Assembly (NCBI GenBank): GCA_003508755.1
Contig: DNTK01000394.1
Location: forward strand, 1-5,911
Direction of reading: 5' to 3'
Source: Bacteroidales bacterium
GTDB taxonomy: Bacteria; Bacteroidota; Bacteroidia; Bacteroidales; UBA10428
DNA length: 5,911 nt
The stretch's first letter is position 1, and each line of letters begins with the position of its first letter. The notes under the pieces were generated by a model. It saw only the letters and a program-made list of their open reading frames with translations. It was not told the DNA's origin and ran no database searches. A program made the position numbers and the translations under genes. Positions 1-5,911 of this stretch are shown here, one piece after another.

Positions 1-320
1 TGTGAAATACCCCCGGTGTGCCAAAGCTGTATAAAAATCCGTCCATTGCTGTCATGAACACCCGCTGTAACTTTCTGCCACTGCTCTACCTGATCTTGCG
101 AATAGATGCCGGGTGTGTGGATATAACCTCTTCCCTGCTCACTGACTACAGTGCCTTCGCTGATAATTAAACCGGCCGAAGCTCGCTGCTTGTAATATTC
201 CACATGCATATCGGTTGGGGTATAACCTTCATTGTCAGCCCTGCTTCGCGTCATAGGAGCCATGACAATCTTATTTGGCATCAATAGGGAACCAAGTTTT
301 TGTGGTTTGAGTAATTCCAT
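1..320 (-). CDS. Old Yellow Enzyme family NAD(P)H:flavin oxidoreductase (alkene reductase, NemA-like), N-terminal part only
   Basis: The first 106 codons of an FMN-dependent ene-reductase, which would use NAD(P)H to reduce activated C=C bonds or related electrophiles in the cytoplasm. The visible part is the start of the TIM barrel: KPQKLGSLLMPNKIVMAPMT, then RSRA, then GLIISEGT (residues 50-57), GYIHTPGIYS (65-74) and IFIQLWH (95-101). These match the NemA/pentaerythritol tetranitrate reductase branch. By alignment from memory, Thr24, Gly56 (usually Ala) and Gln98 sit at FMN-contact positions. The usual HTGRISH segment reads HTGGIS here, so the Arg is replaced by Gly104. The ATG at 320 is the first after an in-frame TAG at 339-341, which fixes the start; no Shine-Dalgarno is visible. 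The catalytic His/His or His/Asn pair and the C-terminus lie beyond the window edge. It is separated by 118 nt from the receptor gene and is probably functionally unrelated to the respiratory genes. Family certain, substrate unknown. Confidence 0.93.
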   Translation of the reverse strand, partial: MELLKPQKLGSLLMPNKIVMAPMTRSRADNEGYTPTDMHVEYYKQRASAGLIISEGTVVSEQGRGYIHTPGIYSQDQVEQWQKVTAGVHDSNGRIFIQLWHTGGIS

Positions 321-438
321 GGTAAGAGAGTTTTTATACTATTAGTACTTAAAAGAATACTACGTTTAACAACCTTTTAGTGCTAAGAGTTTAATTCTGC
401 TTGTTAATAAGATGCTAATAACCTCCGAGGGGTATCCC

Positions 439-2598
439 TCAAAAATTCAAACCTATCCCAGAATAAAAATACCGGGGTAACCCAGGGTAATAATAACGTG
501 GTAAAGATCCCGAAAATGAAGGCGCATTTATTAAAATCATCGATGCATATTTCGAATTAAACACATTTTTTATTCCGAAATAAATTTTTGTGCGCATCCT
601 GAGAGCTCGATTCAAATTAATTCCCAGTTTTGCATGATGCAGCTGATAACCTTCATAGCTGGCCTGGTTTGAATCGTCTAAATATTGACTTCCGTGGTGT
701 GTAAAAGAATAGTTTAGGTACACACTCTTTGTTAAATAAATGTCGCCCAAAACCAACAGATTATTGGTTGGAATTCCTGGTAATTGATTGCCGGAAAAAT
801 CTACCCCATTATCGACAAAATCGGTAAAATGATTATCCTGGATTGATAAGGAAACGGTTGTTCTTATTCTTGGCACTATATGCCCATCAGACTTCCTTAA
901 CCAATAGGTTAAAAGAAGCTCAAACCCCTTATGAAGGGTTTTTCCTGCATTTTCACCAAAGAATACTTCTTCCGACAACCGTTTTGTTACCAATAAATCT
1001 TTTACCTGCATGATGTAAAAAGTTCCATCAAGGTACATCCTGCCGGAAATGGCTGTAATCCGGCTTCCCAATTCGGCATTCCAGCCACTTTCAGGTTTGA
1101 TGGAAGTATTGGGACTGCCATCGGGCATGAGGGTTTCTTCCACTGTGGGAGGGGAAAATCCATGCCCCACGGAACTAAATACTCTAATGTTCTTGTTTAT
1201 TGGGATATTTACACCAATAAAAGGCGAAAAAACTGGCTTATAGCTGTAATTACCGTTAAACCGACTTGTATCGGAATTTAAATCGGAGAGTGTGTATTTT
1301 AACAGATTGTAACTGATGCCTATTTCAACTATACTTTTGTTCCATATTTCAAGACCTGCCTGGGCAAAAATAGAAACAGGTATTCTCTGTTCAGTAAAAT
1401 TATTAATTCCCGCACCTTTGCCGGCATTCTCATTTTCAAAGGTTGTCCAGGTATATCGGTTCTGAAATAATTCTGTACCAAACTTGAGATCCAGATGCTG
1501 TAATTTCCAATGAAAAAAACTTCTGACACCTACTTGAAAACTTCTGTCTTCCAATACATTAAATGGCCTGTATTCCTCTCCCATATATGCATTCAGGAAA
1601 AACAGGGTAGTATTTTTTAATTGCGCTGAAATACGTGATTGAAACTTTAGCCCTGTCAGGACCTTCATATATTCTTCTCTTCCCTCAACTGCTAACCAAT
1701 TAGCTGCAGCACTATCGGGAGAATTCAGAAAAGTTTGCTCATTAAGTGAACTGGGTATTTTTGCAAAAAGGTTAATAAAGTTGAAAAATAAATCTGCCTT
1801 AAATGCCTTTGCAGTATATGATAGCTGAGTAGTAAGATTGTGCCTCTTATAAGCACTGTTTTGCCTCCATCCATCGGAATGATTGTAAGCATAGCTGGCT
1901 AAAATGTTTACTTTATTGTTTCCACCTCCCAGGTTAATATAGGGTTTAAAAACTCCAAATGACCCCACTTCCGCACCTGCACTTCCATAAAATCCGCCAG
2001 CAGTTGGTTCCTCCGAAGAAATAAGCATTACACCACCAAGCCCCATTCCATAGAGTGCAGACTTTGCCCCTTTTGTAATCTCAAAAGATTGGATTTGCAT
2101 GGGATCCAGATCATCAATATTGGTGTTGCCATCACCTTCAGTCAAAGGTATTTCGTTCCAGTAAGCTTTAATGCGATTTGTACCATAAGGTGTCCTGGAA
2201 CCAATACCTCTGATTGTAATCCTATTGGTATTTAAAGTTCCCGTGTGAGCATAAATACCTGGTACTTGATTTAATTCCTCCACTACAGAGGTTGAATTAT
2301 TTCTGGTAATATTTGAGGCCCTCAAGTTTACAGTGCTTGAGGGTATTTGCATTAAATATCTTGGAAATAAAGGTCCCTTCACAATGATTCTTTCCAAAGC
2401 TATTGTATCCGAAATCTCACTATTTTTACTGCCCTCATCAACAAATGAAGAATCCGATTCAGAATACAAATTACCGGGTTTGAAAGCCCCTGCTCTGTCG
2501 CTTGCATCCGCAAAGCAAATGGCTGTAAAAAGGCCCAATGCGATAATCCTGTTGCGGAATGAATTTATGCTAAAAAAAGCCGGGAATAGATTATTCAT
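439..2598 (-). CDS. TonB-dependent outer-membrane receptor, YncD/PqqU-like; candidate PQQ importer
   Basis: A 719-residue receptor for energy-driven uptake across the outer membrane. A signal peptide has its hydrophobic core at about residues 18-31, with possible cleavage after ADA near 32. A Ser/Asp/Glu-rich linker follows, then a TonB-box-like DTIALERIIVKG (64-75). The plug runs from about 76 to 197 and includes VVEELNQVPGIY, ITIRGIGSRTPYG and SALYGMGLGGVMLIS. The rest is a beta-barrel ending in GIGLNF with a terminal Phe, as expected for BAM-assembled proteins. It has no carboxypeptidase-like N-terminal domain and is shorter than SusC-type receptors. Compared from memory with E. coli YncD (PqqU, the PQQ receptor), several segments align: GSRxxYGxxxIxxY in the plug, GxGFxxPTxxE and ENAGKTxxxGxEL in the barrel, NQLPGIPxN, and a C-terminal RYYxP. 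The ATG at 2598 overlaps the stop of the PQQ-dehydrogenase gene; a TTG at 2601 would add one residue. No Shine-Dalgarno is seen, so coupling is likely. The receptor class is firm. PQQ as substrate is inferred; a siderophore or other cofactor remains possible. Confidence 0.93.
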   Translation of the reverse strand: MNNLFPAFFSINSFRNRIIALGLFTAICFADASDRAGAFKPGNLYSESDSSFVDEGSKNSEISDTIALERIIVKGPLFPRYLMQIPSSTVNLRASNITRNNSTSVVEELNQVPGIYAHTGTLNTNRITIRGIGSRTPYGTNRIKAYWNEIPLTEGDGNTNIDDLDPMQIQSFEITKGAKSALYGMGLGGVMLISSEEPTAGGFYGSAGAEVGSFGVFKPYINLGGGNNKVNILASYAYNHSDGWRQNSAYKRHNLTTQLSYTAKAFKADLFFNFINLFAKIPSSLNEQTFLNSPDSAAANWLAVEGREEYMKVLTGLKFQSRISAQLKNTTLFFLNAYMGEEYRPFNVLEDRSFQVGVRSFFHWKLQHLDLKFGTELFQNRYTWTTFENENAGKGAGINNFTEQRIPVSIFAQAGLEIWNKSIVEIGISYNLLKYTLSDLNSDTSRFNGNYSYKPVFSPFIGVNIPINKNIRVFSSVGHGFSPPTVEETLMPDGSPNTSIKPESGWNAELGSRITAISGRMYLDGTFYIMQVKDLLVTKRLSEEVFFGENAGKTLHKGFELLLTYWLRKSDGHIVPRIRTTVSLSIQDNHFTDFVDNGVDFSGNQLPGIPTNNLLVLGDIYLTKSVYLNYSFTHHGSQYLDDSNQASYEGYQLHHAKLGINLNRALRMRTKIYFGIKNVFNSKYASMILINAPSFSGSLPRYYYPGLPRYFYSGIGLNF
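457..504 (-). repeat. In-frame 24-bp tandem duplication at the 3' end of the receptor gene
   Basis: Two adjacent 24-base units (504-481 and 480-457 on the coding strand) agree at 19 of 24 positions. They encode LPRYYYPG followed by LPRYFYSG just before the last beta-strand. The copies are in frame and add eight residues. Related receptors carry an RYYxPxPGRNY-type stretch here, so part of the likeness may be family sequence rather than recent duplication. Confidence 0.45.
2591..2598 (-). other. Stop/start overlap coupling the dehydrogenase and receptor genes
   Basis: On the coding strand the sequence reads ATGAATAA. The ATG begins the receptor and the final TAA, in another frame, ends the dehydrogenase, an 8-nt overlap. 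There is no purine-rich ribosome-binding site just upstream (CTGATACCTGTTG). Terminating ribosomes therefore probably re-initiate, giving coordinated synthesis of the two proteins from one mRNA. Confidence 0.8.
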
Positions 2599-4021
2599 CA
2601 ACAGGTATCAGCTTCAGTATTTTGCCTGGTGTTTCCACAGCAACGTAGATATAACCATCGGGGCTGACACGTACGTTGCGGACCCTGCCAATTCCTTCAA
2701 GCAGGCGCTCCTGTGTTATAACATCATTCTCTGTAACTACGCATCTTTCAAGGTATTTAAACCTGAGCGAGCCTATTAAAAGATTATTTTCCCATCCTTT
2801 GTAGCGATCACTTGTAACAAATGCCATACCACACGGAGCTATTGAAGGCACATAATAAATCATGGGTTGCTCCATGCCAGGTTTAGCTGTATCATCGGTG
2901 AATTTGGTTCCATTGTAATTAATTCCATAAGAAATAACCGGCCACCCATAGTTTTTACCGGCTCTTGAAATATTTATTTCATCGCCACCTTTTGGCCCAT
3001 GTTCATGTGTCCATATTTCTCCGGTAACGGGGTGTTTTGCAATACCCTGAATATTTCTGTGTCCATAGCTATATATGGATTGTTCTACTCCTGCTTGCCC
3101 ATAAAATGGATTATCAGAAGGAATAGCACCATCGTCTTTCAATCTATGCATTTTACCATTCGAGTTATCCAGTGTTTGAGGAAAAACACTTCGTTTACCT
3201 CTATCTCCAATAGCAAAGTACATATAACCTTCATTATCAAATTCGATGCGGCTGCCATAATGATGTTGTGTGGTTGAAACCGGCACACCTTTGTATAAGT
3301 GTTCAATATCAACCAGTTTATTTTTATCGAGCCGGCAACGAATAATGGCCGTGTTACCTGCATTTTTATTGTTGTCACCAAAATAGCTGTATGATATATA
3401 CAACCAGCCATTGTTTTCATAATCGGGATGTAGCTGTAAATCCATCAATCCACCCTGGCCTCCGACTTTTATTTTTGGTAATCCTGAAATTTCTTCAAGC
3501 TTCTTATCAGAAGTAAACCTCAGAAGTCTTCCACCGCGTTCAGCAATCAACAAATCACCATTGGGTAAGAATTCAAGGCCCCAAGGTATCTCCAGATCGC
3601 TGACAACCGTTTCTGCCCAAACTCCCTGCCCACCTGAAACATTAGTTGGTGAAATTGATTCTCGTTCGGCTATAGGCTTTTGACTTTCTGTTAAAATAAA
3701 ATTTGTCAATGCTTTTACTTCCTCATCAGTAAAGGCTATATCAAACGCAGGCATTCCCATACTCTCCTCACCATGCTTAATAATTGCCTCTATTTCTTCA
3801 GGTGTATTTGCAAACATCCAATCCTTATCGGTAAATTTTTCAAGTTTGTCGCCATGACAGCCGGCACAATAATTATTGTAATTTTGCCGGGCCAGGTTAT
3901 ACTCATCCATAGAAAGTGGTTCCGGTAAATTAAAAGACAAAGATTCGGAGGAATTGCGACACATTATTAACAGAATCACTGCAGATGCTGTATAAATCAA
4001 AGTTTTGGTTATAGAATTCAT
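2591..4021 (-). CDS. Exported cytochrome c - PQQ-dependent aldose/sugar dehydrogenase fusion (soluble GDH/YliI fold)
   Basis: A 476-residue two-domain redox enzyme. An export signal at about 5-20 ends in LIMC; Cys21 could be lipidated, but Met at -1 is atypical for a lipobox. A small class I cytochrome c domain spans about 38-113, with haem motif CAGCH (52-56) and probable axial Met90 in GMPAF. A six-bladed beta-propeller of the PQQ glucose/aldose dehydrogenase family runs from about 134 to 474. Propeller landmarks are IPWGLEFLPNGDLLIAERGG (145-164), GGQGGLMDLQLHPDY, QHHYGSRIEFD with presumed catalytic base His254, AIGDRG, YGHRNIQG (319-326), THEHGPKGGDEIN (338-350, PQQ/calcium region), GSLR (417-420) and GRVRNVRVSPDG (445-456). 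Arg446 and Arg448 correspond, from memory, to PQQ-contacting Arg residues of Acinetobacter soluble GDH. It should oxidise an aldose or similar alcohol to a lactone, with the fused haem as electron exit. It lies 85 nt after actE and overlaps the receptor gene. ATG at 4021 immediately precedes the signal peptide. The exact sugar is unknown. Confidence 0.95.
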   Translation of the reverse strand: MNSITKTLIYTASAVILLIMCRNSSESLSFNLPEPLSMDEYNLARQNYNNYCAGCHGDKLEKFTDKDWMFANTPEEIEAIIKHGEESMGMPAFDIAFTDEEVKALTNFILTESQKPIAERESISPTNVSGGQGVWAETVVSDLEIPWGLEFLPNGDLLIAERGGRLLRFTSDKKLEEISGLPKIKVGGQGGLMDLQLHPDYENNGWLYISYSYFGDNNKNAGNTAIIRCRLDKNKLVDIEHLYKGVPVSTTQHHYGSRIEFDNEGYMYFAIGDRGKRSVFPQTLDNSNGKMHRLKDDGAIPSDNPFYGQAGVEQSIYSYGHRNIQGIAKHPVTGEIWTHEHGPKGGDEINISRAGKNYGWPVISYGINYNGTKFTDDTAKPGMEQPMIYYVPSIAPCGMAFVTSDRYKGWENNLLIGSLRFKYLERCVVTENDVITQERLLEGIGRVRNVRVSPDGYIYVAVETPGKILKLIPVDE

Positions 4022-4106
4022 AAGCCATTATTTTAAGCAGCAAATCCACCCAAACCACGAAACACAACCATTTACTGCCAATGAGGAAAAACTGATAATA
4101 AAGTTA

Positions 4107-4679
4107 TTAATTTTTAGGAACCTGTCCTTGTAATCCTCTTACATAGGCAATTATTTTCCACCTGTCGTCTTGCCTGATTTGTGGACCGTGTGCACCCATA
4201 ATTCCATAGCCAACGGTGATTACATGAAATATTTCTCCATCGGGACGGTACTTTTGTTTATCTTCCAATAAATTTCCCGGAGGATAAGTATATCGACCAC
4301 TGGTGTATAAATGACCTTTGCCATCACCCAGATCGCCATGGCAAGAAAGACAAAAACGTTCGTATAATATTTTGCCTTCGGCAACGACCTCTGTAGTGTA
4401 TTTATAAGGATTTGTAAATTTTTTGCCGGCAATTAAAACATCATCCAGGTTTTCCTTGGTGAGCGGGTAAGGTATTTCACCGCGCGCTATAGTGCCTTCG
4501 ACAGGTGGTTGCATGGTTTTACCATCAGCGTAATTGGGATTCTCCGAATAAGTATCGTAAGCCCTCGATTCGTCCATATCTGGCAGATATACATACCCGG
4601 GATGGTTATTATCCCTGTGACACCCAGTAAGTGTTAAAACTAAAACCAGTAAACTTGCTATGGATAAATATTTGTTCAT
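4107..4679 (-). CDS. actE: Alternative complex III subunit ActE, monohaem cytochrome c lipoprotein
   Basis: A 190-residue periplasm-facing electron carrier of quinol:cytochrome c oxidoreductase (ACIII), which takes electrons from the multihaem ActA side towards the terminal oxidase. The lipoprotein signal MNKYLSIASLLVLVLTLTGC has a good lipobox, LTGC, with Cys20 lipidated. Next is an ActE-typical stretch: SRAYDTYSENPNYADG (38-53), then PPVEGTIARGEIPYP (58-72). The cytochrome c fold follows, with haem motif CLSCH (110-114), GDGKG, and the probable axial Met161 in YGIMGAHG. The tail DDRWKIIAYVRGLQ is the usual C-terminal helix of these domains. The ATG at 4679 is 17 nt after the actF stop and immediately precedes a complete signal peptide, so the start is secure; no Shine-Dalgarno is visible. 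In the ACIII operons I recall, actE precedes actF; here it follows it. It could be a second ActE-like copy if another lies upstream outside the window. Confidence 0.92.
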   Translation of the reverse strand: MNKYLSIASLLVLVLTLTGCHRDNNHPGYVYLPDMDESRAYDTYSENPNYADGKTMQPPVEGTIARGEIPYPLTKENLDDVLIAGKKFTNPYKYTTEVVAEGKILYERFCLSCHGDLGDGKGHLYTSGRYTYPPGNLLEDKQKYRPDGEIFHVITVGYGIMGAHGPQIRQDDRWKIIAYVRGLQGQVPKN

Positions 4680-4696
4680 ATCGATTCAGTTTTTCA

Positions 4697-5860
4697 CTAT
4701 AAATTTTCGTATTCAAGACTTTCTTTGAAATAGGGATGATTCGAAGGCACCAGTGATGCTTTCGAAAGCGACCGAAAAACAACATATAGAAACATTCCGG
4801 TAAAACCTAAGGTAAGTCCTACCTCTAGAAATCCAATTCCTGATTTATCTCCTATCGAACCGGGCATCACAACCAGATAAAAATCAATCCAGTGCCCGAT
4901 TATTACAATAACCGAAGCAATAACCATGATTATAGCCTTGCGGGGTGATCTCCTGGGAAGAAGTACCAGGAATGGTATGAAGAAATTAATGCCTATATTT
5001 AAGTAAAACAGGGTATTAAAATCATCAACACGTTGAATAAAGTAGGTCGTTTCTTCAGGAATATTTCCGTACCAAATTAGCATGAACTGTGAGAACCACA
5101 AGTACATCCATAAAATACTTATTCCAAAAAGGTATTTTCCCAAATCGTGTAAATGCTCATTGTTGGTATGGGCCATATAGCCCTTCGAACGAAGGTAAAT
5201 AAGGATAAGAATTATAGCAGCCACTCCACTCACAAAGAGCGAAGAAAAGATATACCAGGCATACAGAGTGCTGTACCAATGGGGATCAATTGACATAAGC
5301 AGATCCCAGGATGAGGTTGAGTTAGTTATCGCAAAAAATACTATAAACAAAATGGCCCACACATGACTTTTCCGAAATGATGAAAGTTCCGGACTATGAT
5401 CGCCCTGTAGCATTACCTGCCTTAGTTTATAAGCCAGAAATATCCATCCGCCGAAATAGACAACCATCCTGGCAACAAAGAAACCTGTATTAAGGTATGG
5501 AGTCTTTCCCTGCAAAACTTCATCGAGATGATCATGGGTCCAGTGGTAGATATCGTGCATTCCAAATATCAGAATTACCAACATAAAAATAGCCGTTACA
5601 GGAACAAAAGTTCCCATCGCAAGGGGAATTCGCTCTATACTTGACTGCCAACCTGATTGCCCAACAATATGCACACTCACAAAAAAAGTACCTGCCAGGG
5701 CAATGGCCAGAAAATAAAAAGTGTTAAGCAATAAATTAGCCCAAAAACGCTCATGCGGTAGTATTACCAATCCATATACTGCAGCCACAACGCCGATGAG
5801 CATCAGCAGTATAAATACTATTTTCTGGTTTCTGGTAAATGAAAATATTTGTGGTTCCAT
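4697..5860 (-). CDS. actF: Alternative complex III subunit ActF, integral membrane protein
   Basis: A 387-residue inner-membrane subunit of quinol:cytochrome c oxidoreductase, related to the NrfD-like ActC and thought to be involved in proton handling in ACIII. I count about ten membrane segments: near 14-33, 42-64, 79-100, 126-146, 166-184, 198-223, 240-263, 281-301, 308-330 and 343-365. Conserved-looking ActF landmarks are SWDLLMSIDPHWYSTLYAWY (184-203), SQFMLIWYGNIPEETTYF (257-274), LPRRSPRK (301-308) and GHWIDFY (322-328). Several buried or near-membrane charged and His residues (His64, His102, Asp103, His323, Asp326) could serve proton transfer; this is inference. The chosen ATG at 5860 gives a plausible N-terminus, but the frame stays open to the window edge, so a longer form cannot be excluded. 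It probably forms one transcript with actE, 17 nt downstream. The other ACIII genes (actA-D) and the terminal oxidase are not in the window and may lie upstream. Confidence 0.9.
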   Translation of the reverse strand: MEPQIFSFTRNQKIVFILLMLIGVVAAVYGLVILPHERFWANLLLNTFYFLAIALAGTFFVSVHIVGQSGWQSSIERIPLAMGTFVPVTAIFMLVILIFGMHDIYHWTHDHLDEVLQGKTPYLNTGFFVARMVVYFGGWIFLAYKLRQVMLQGDHSPELSSFRKSHVWAILFIVFFAITNSTSSWDLLMSIDPHWYSTLYAWYIFSSLFVSGVAAIILILIYLRSKGYMAHTNNEHLHDLGKYLFGISILWMYLWFSQFMLIWYGNIPEETTYFIQRVDDFNTLFYLNIGINFFIPFLVLLPRRSPRKAIIMVIASVIVIIGHWIDFYLVVMPGSIGDKSGIGFLEVGLTLGFTGMFLYVVFRSLSKASLVPSNHPYFKESLEYENL

Positions 5861-5911
5861 AGTTGTATAATTTCTCTGTTTTAAAAAGCGCTCTCCCTCA
5901 ATCTTATAAAC
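5861..5911 (-). other. Edge segment upstream of actF: possible 3' end of the preceding gene
   Basis: These 51 bases are too short to identify a gene. On the minus strand, one frame ends in a TAA at 5883-5881 (FIRLRESAF, stop), another reaches TAA at 5906-5904, and the third runs without a stop into actF. Either of the first two could be the tail of an upstream ACIII gene, which would put actF inside an operon rather than at its head. I see no ribosome-binding site or clear promoter. Confidence 0.35.

Noticed and set aside
321..438. Bacteroidota-type promoter (TTG about 19 nt before TAnnTTTG) ahead of the Old Yellow Enzyme gene
   Set aside because: A TTG occurs in GGTTGTTAAACG, but nothing close to TAnnTTTG lies at the right distance; TATTCTTT is a weak match with wrong spacing. 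A promoter is likely in this gap but I cannot point to it.
427..440. Hairpin GAGGG-GTAT-CCCTC overlapping the receptor stop codon, as a terminator
   Set aside because: The stem is only 5 bp and on the transcribed strand it is followed by GGAGGTTATTAGC, not a T run. A competing CCTC/GAGG pairing exists. It is not a convincing intrinsic terminator.
439..2598. SusC-type polysaccharide receptor
   Set aside because: The protein is too short, lacks the N-terminal carboxypeptidase-like domain, and has no SusD neighbour. Its motifs resemble the YncD class instead.
2333..2779. Plus-strand open frame of 148 codons spanning the receptor/dehydrogenase junction
   Set aside because: It is antisense to two well-supported genes, and its translation has no domain pattern I recognise. 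It is a shadow frame, as are the shorter open frames at 1049-1243, 2999-3277 and, on the minus strand, 1329-1529, 3139-3420 and 4220-4432.
4022..4106. Promoter or terminator between actE and the dehydrogenase gene
   Set aside because: TGGATTTG resembles the -7 element, but the upstream TTG is about 16 nt away and position 2 mismatches. No hairpin with a T run is present. Nothing firm can be called in these 85 nt.

Overview
The window most likely comes from an aerobic member of the Bacteroidota. The evidence is an alternative complex III (ACIII) respiratory module with Bacteroidota-style ActE and ActF proteins, AT-rich spacers, no recognisable Shine-Dalgarno sequences ahead of the starts, and a TonB-dependent outer-membrane receptor. 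I cannot place it below phylum. All five genes I support lie on the minus strand, so transcription runs from high to low coordinates.

In transcription order the layout is: actF (5860-4697), a ten-helix membrane subunit of quinol:cytochrome c oxidoreductase; actE (4679-4107), its monohaem cytochrome c lipoprotein, 17 nt downstream; an 85-nt spacer; a secreted protein fusing cytochrome c to a PQQ-dependent aldose/sugar dehydrogenase (4021-2591); a TonB-dependent receptor resembling E. coli YncD/PqqU, whose ATG overlaps the dehydrogenase stop codon (2598-439); a 118-nt spacer; and the first 106 codons of an Old Yellow Enzyme family reductase (320-1), cut by the window edge.

The working model is a respiratory sugar (or aldehyde) oxidation module. 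The receptor would import PQQ across the outer membrane. The dehydrogenase would bind PQQ and calcium and oxidise an aldose in the periplasm or at a membrane surface. Its fused haem domain would pass electrons into the same cytochrome pool that ACIII (ActE) feeds, and so to a terminal oxidase outside the window. The least described part is the translationally coupled pair of a PQQ-dependent cytochrome-fused dehydrogenase and a candidate PQQ receptor. The family assignments rest on recognised motifs. The PQQ substrate of the receptor is an inference from resemblance and neighbourhood.

I saw no tRNA, rRNA, CRISPR array, insertion sequence or convincing terminator. No gap between genes exceeds about 120 nt.
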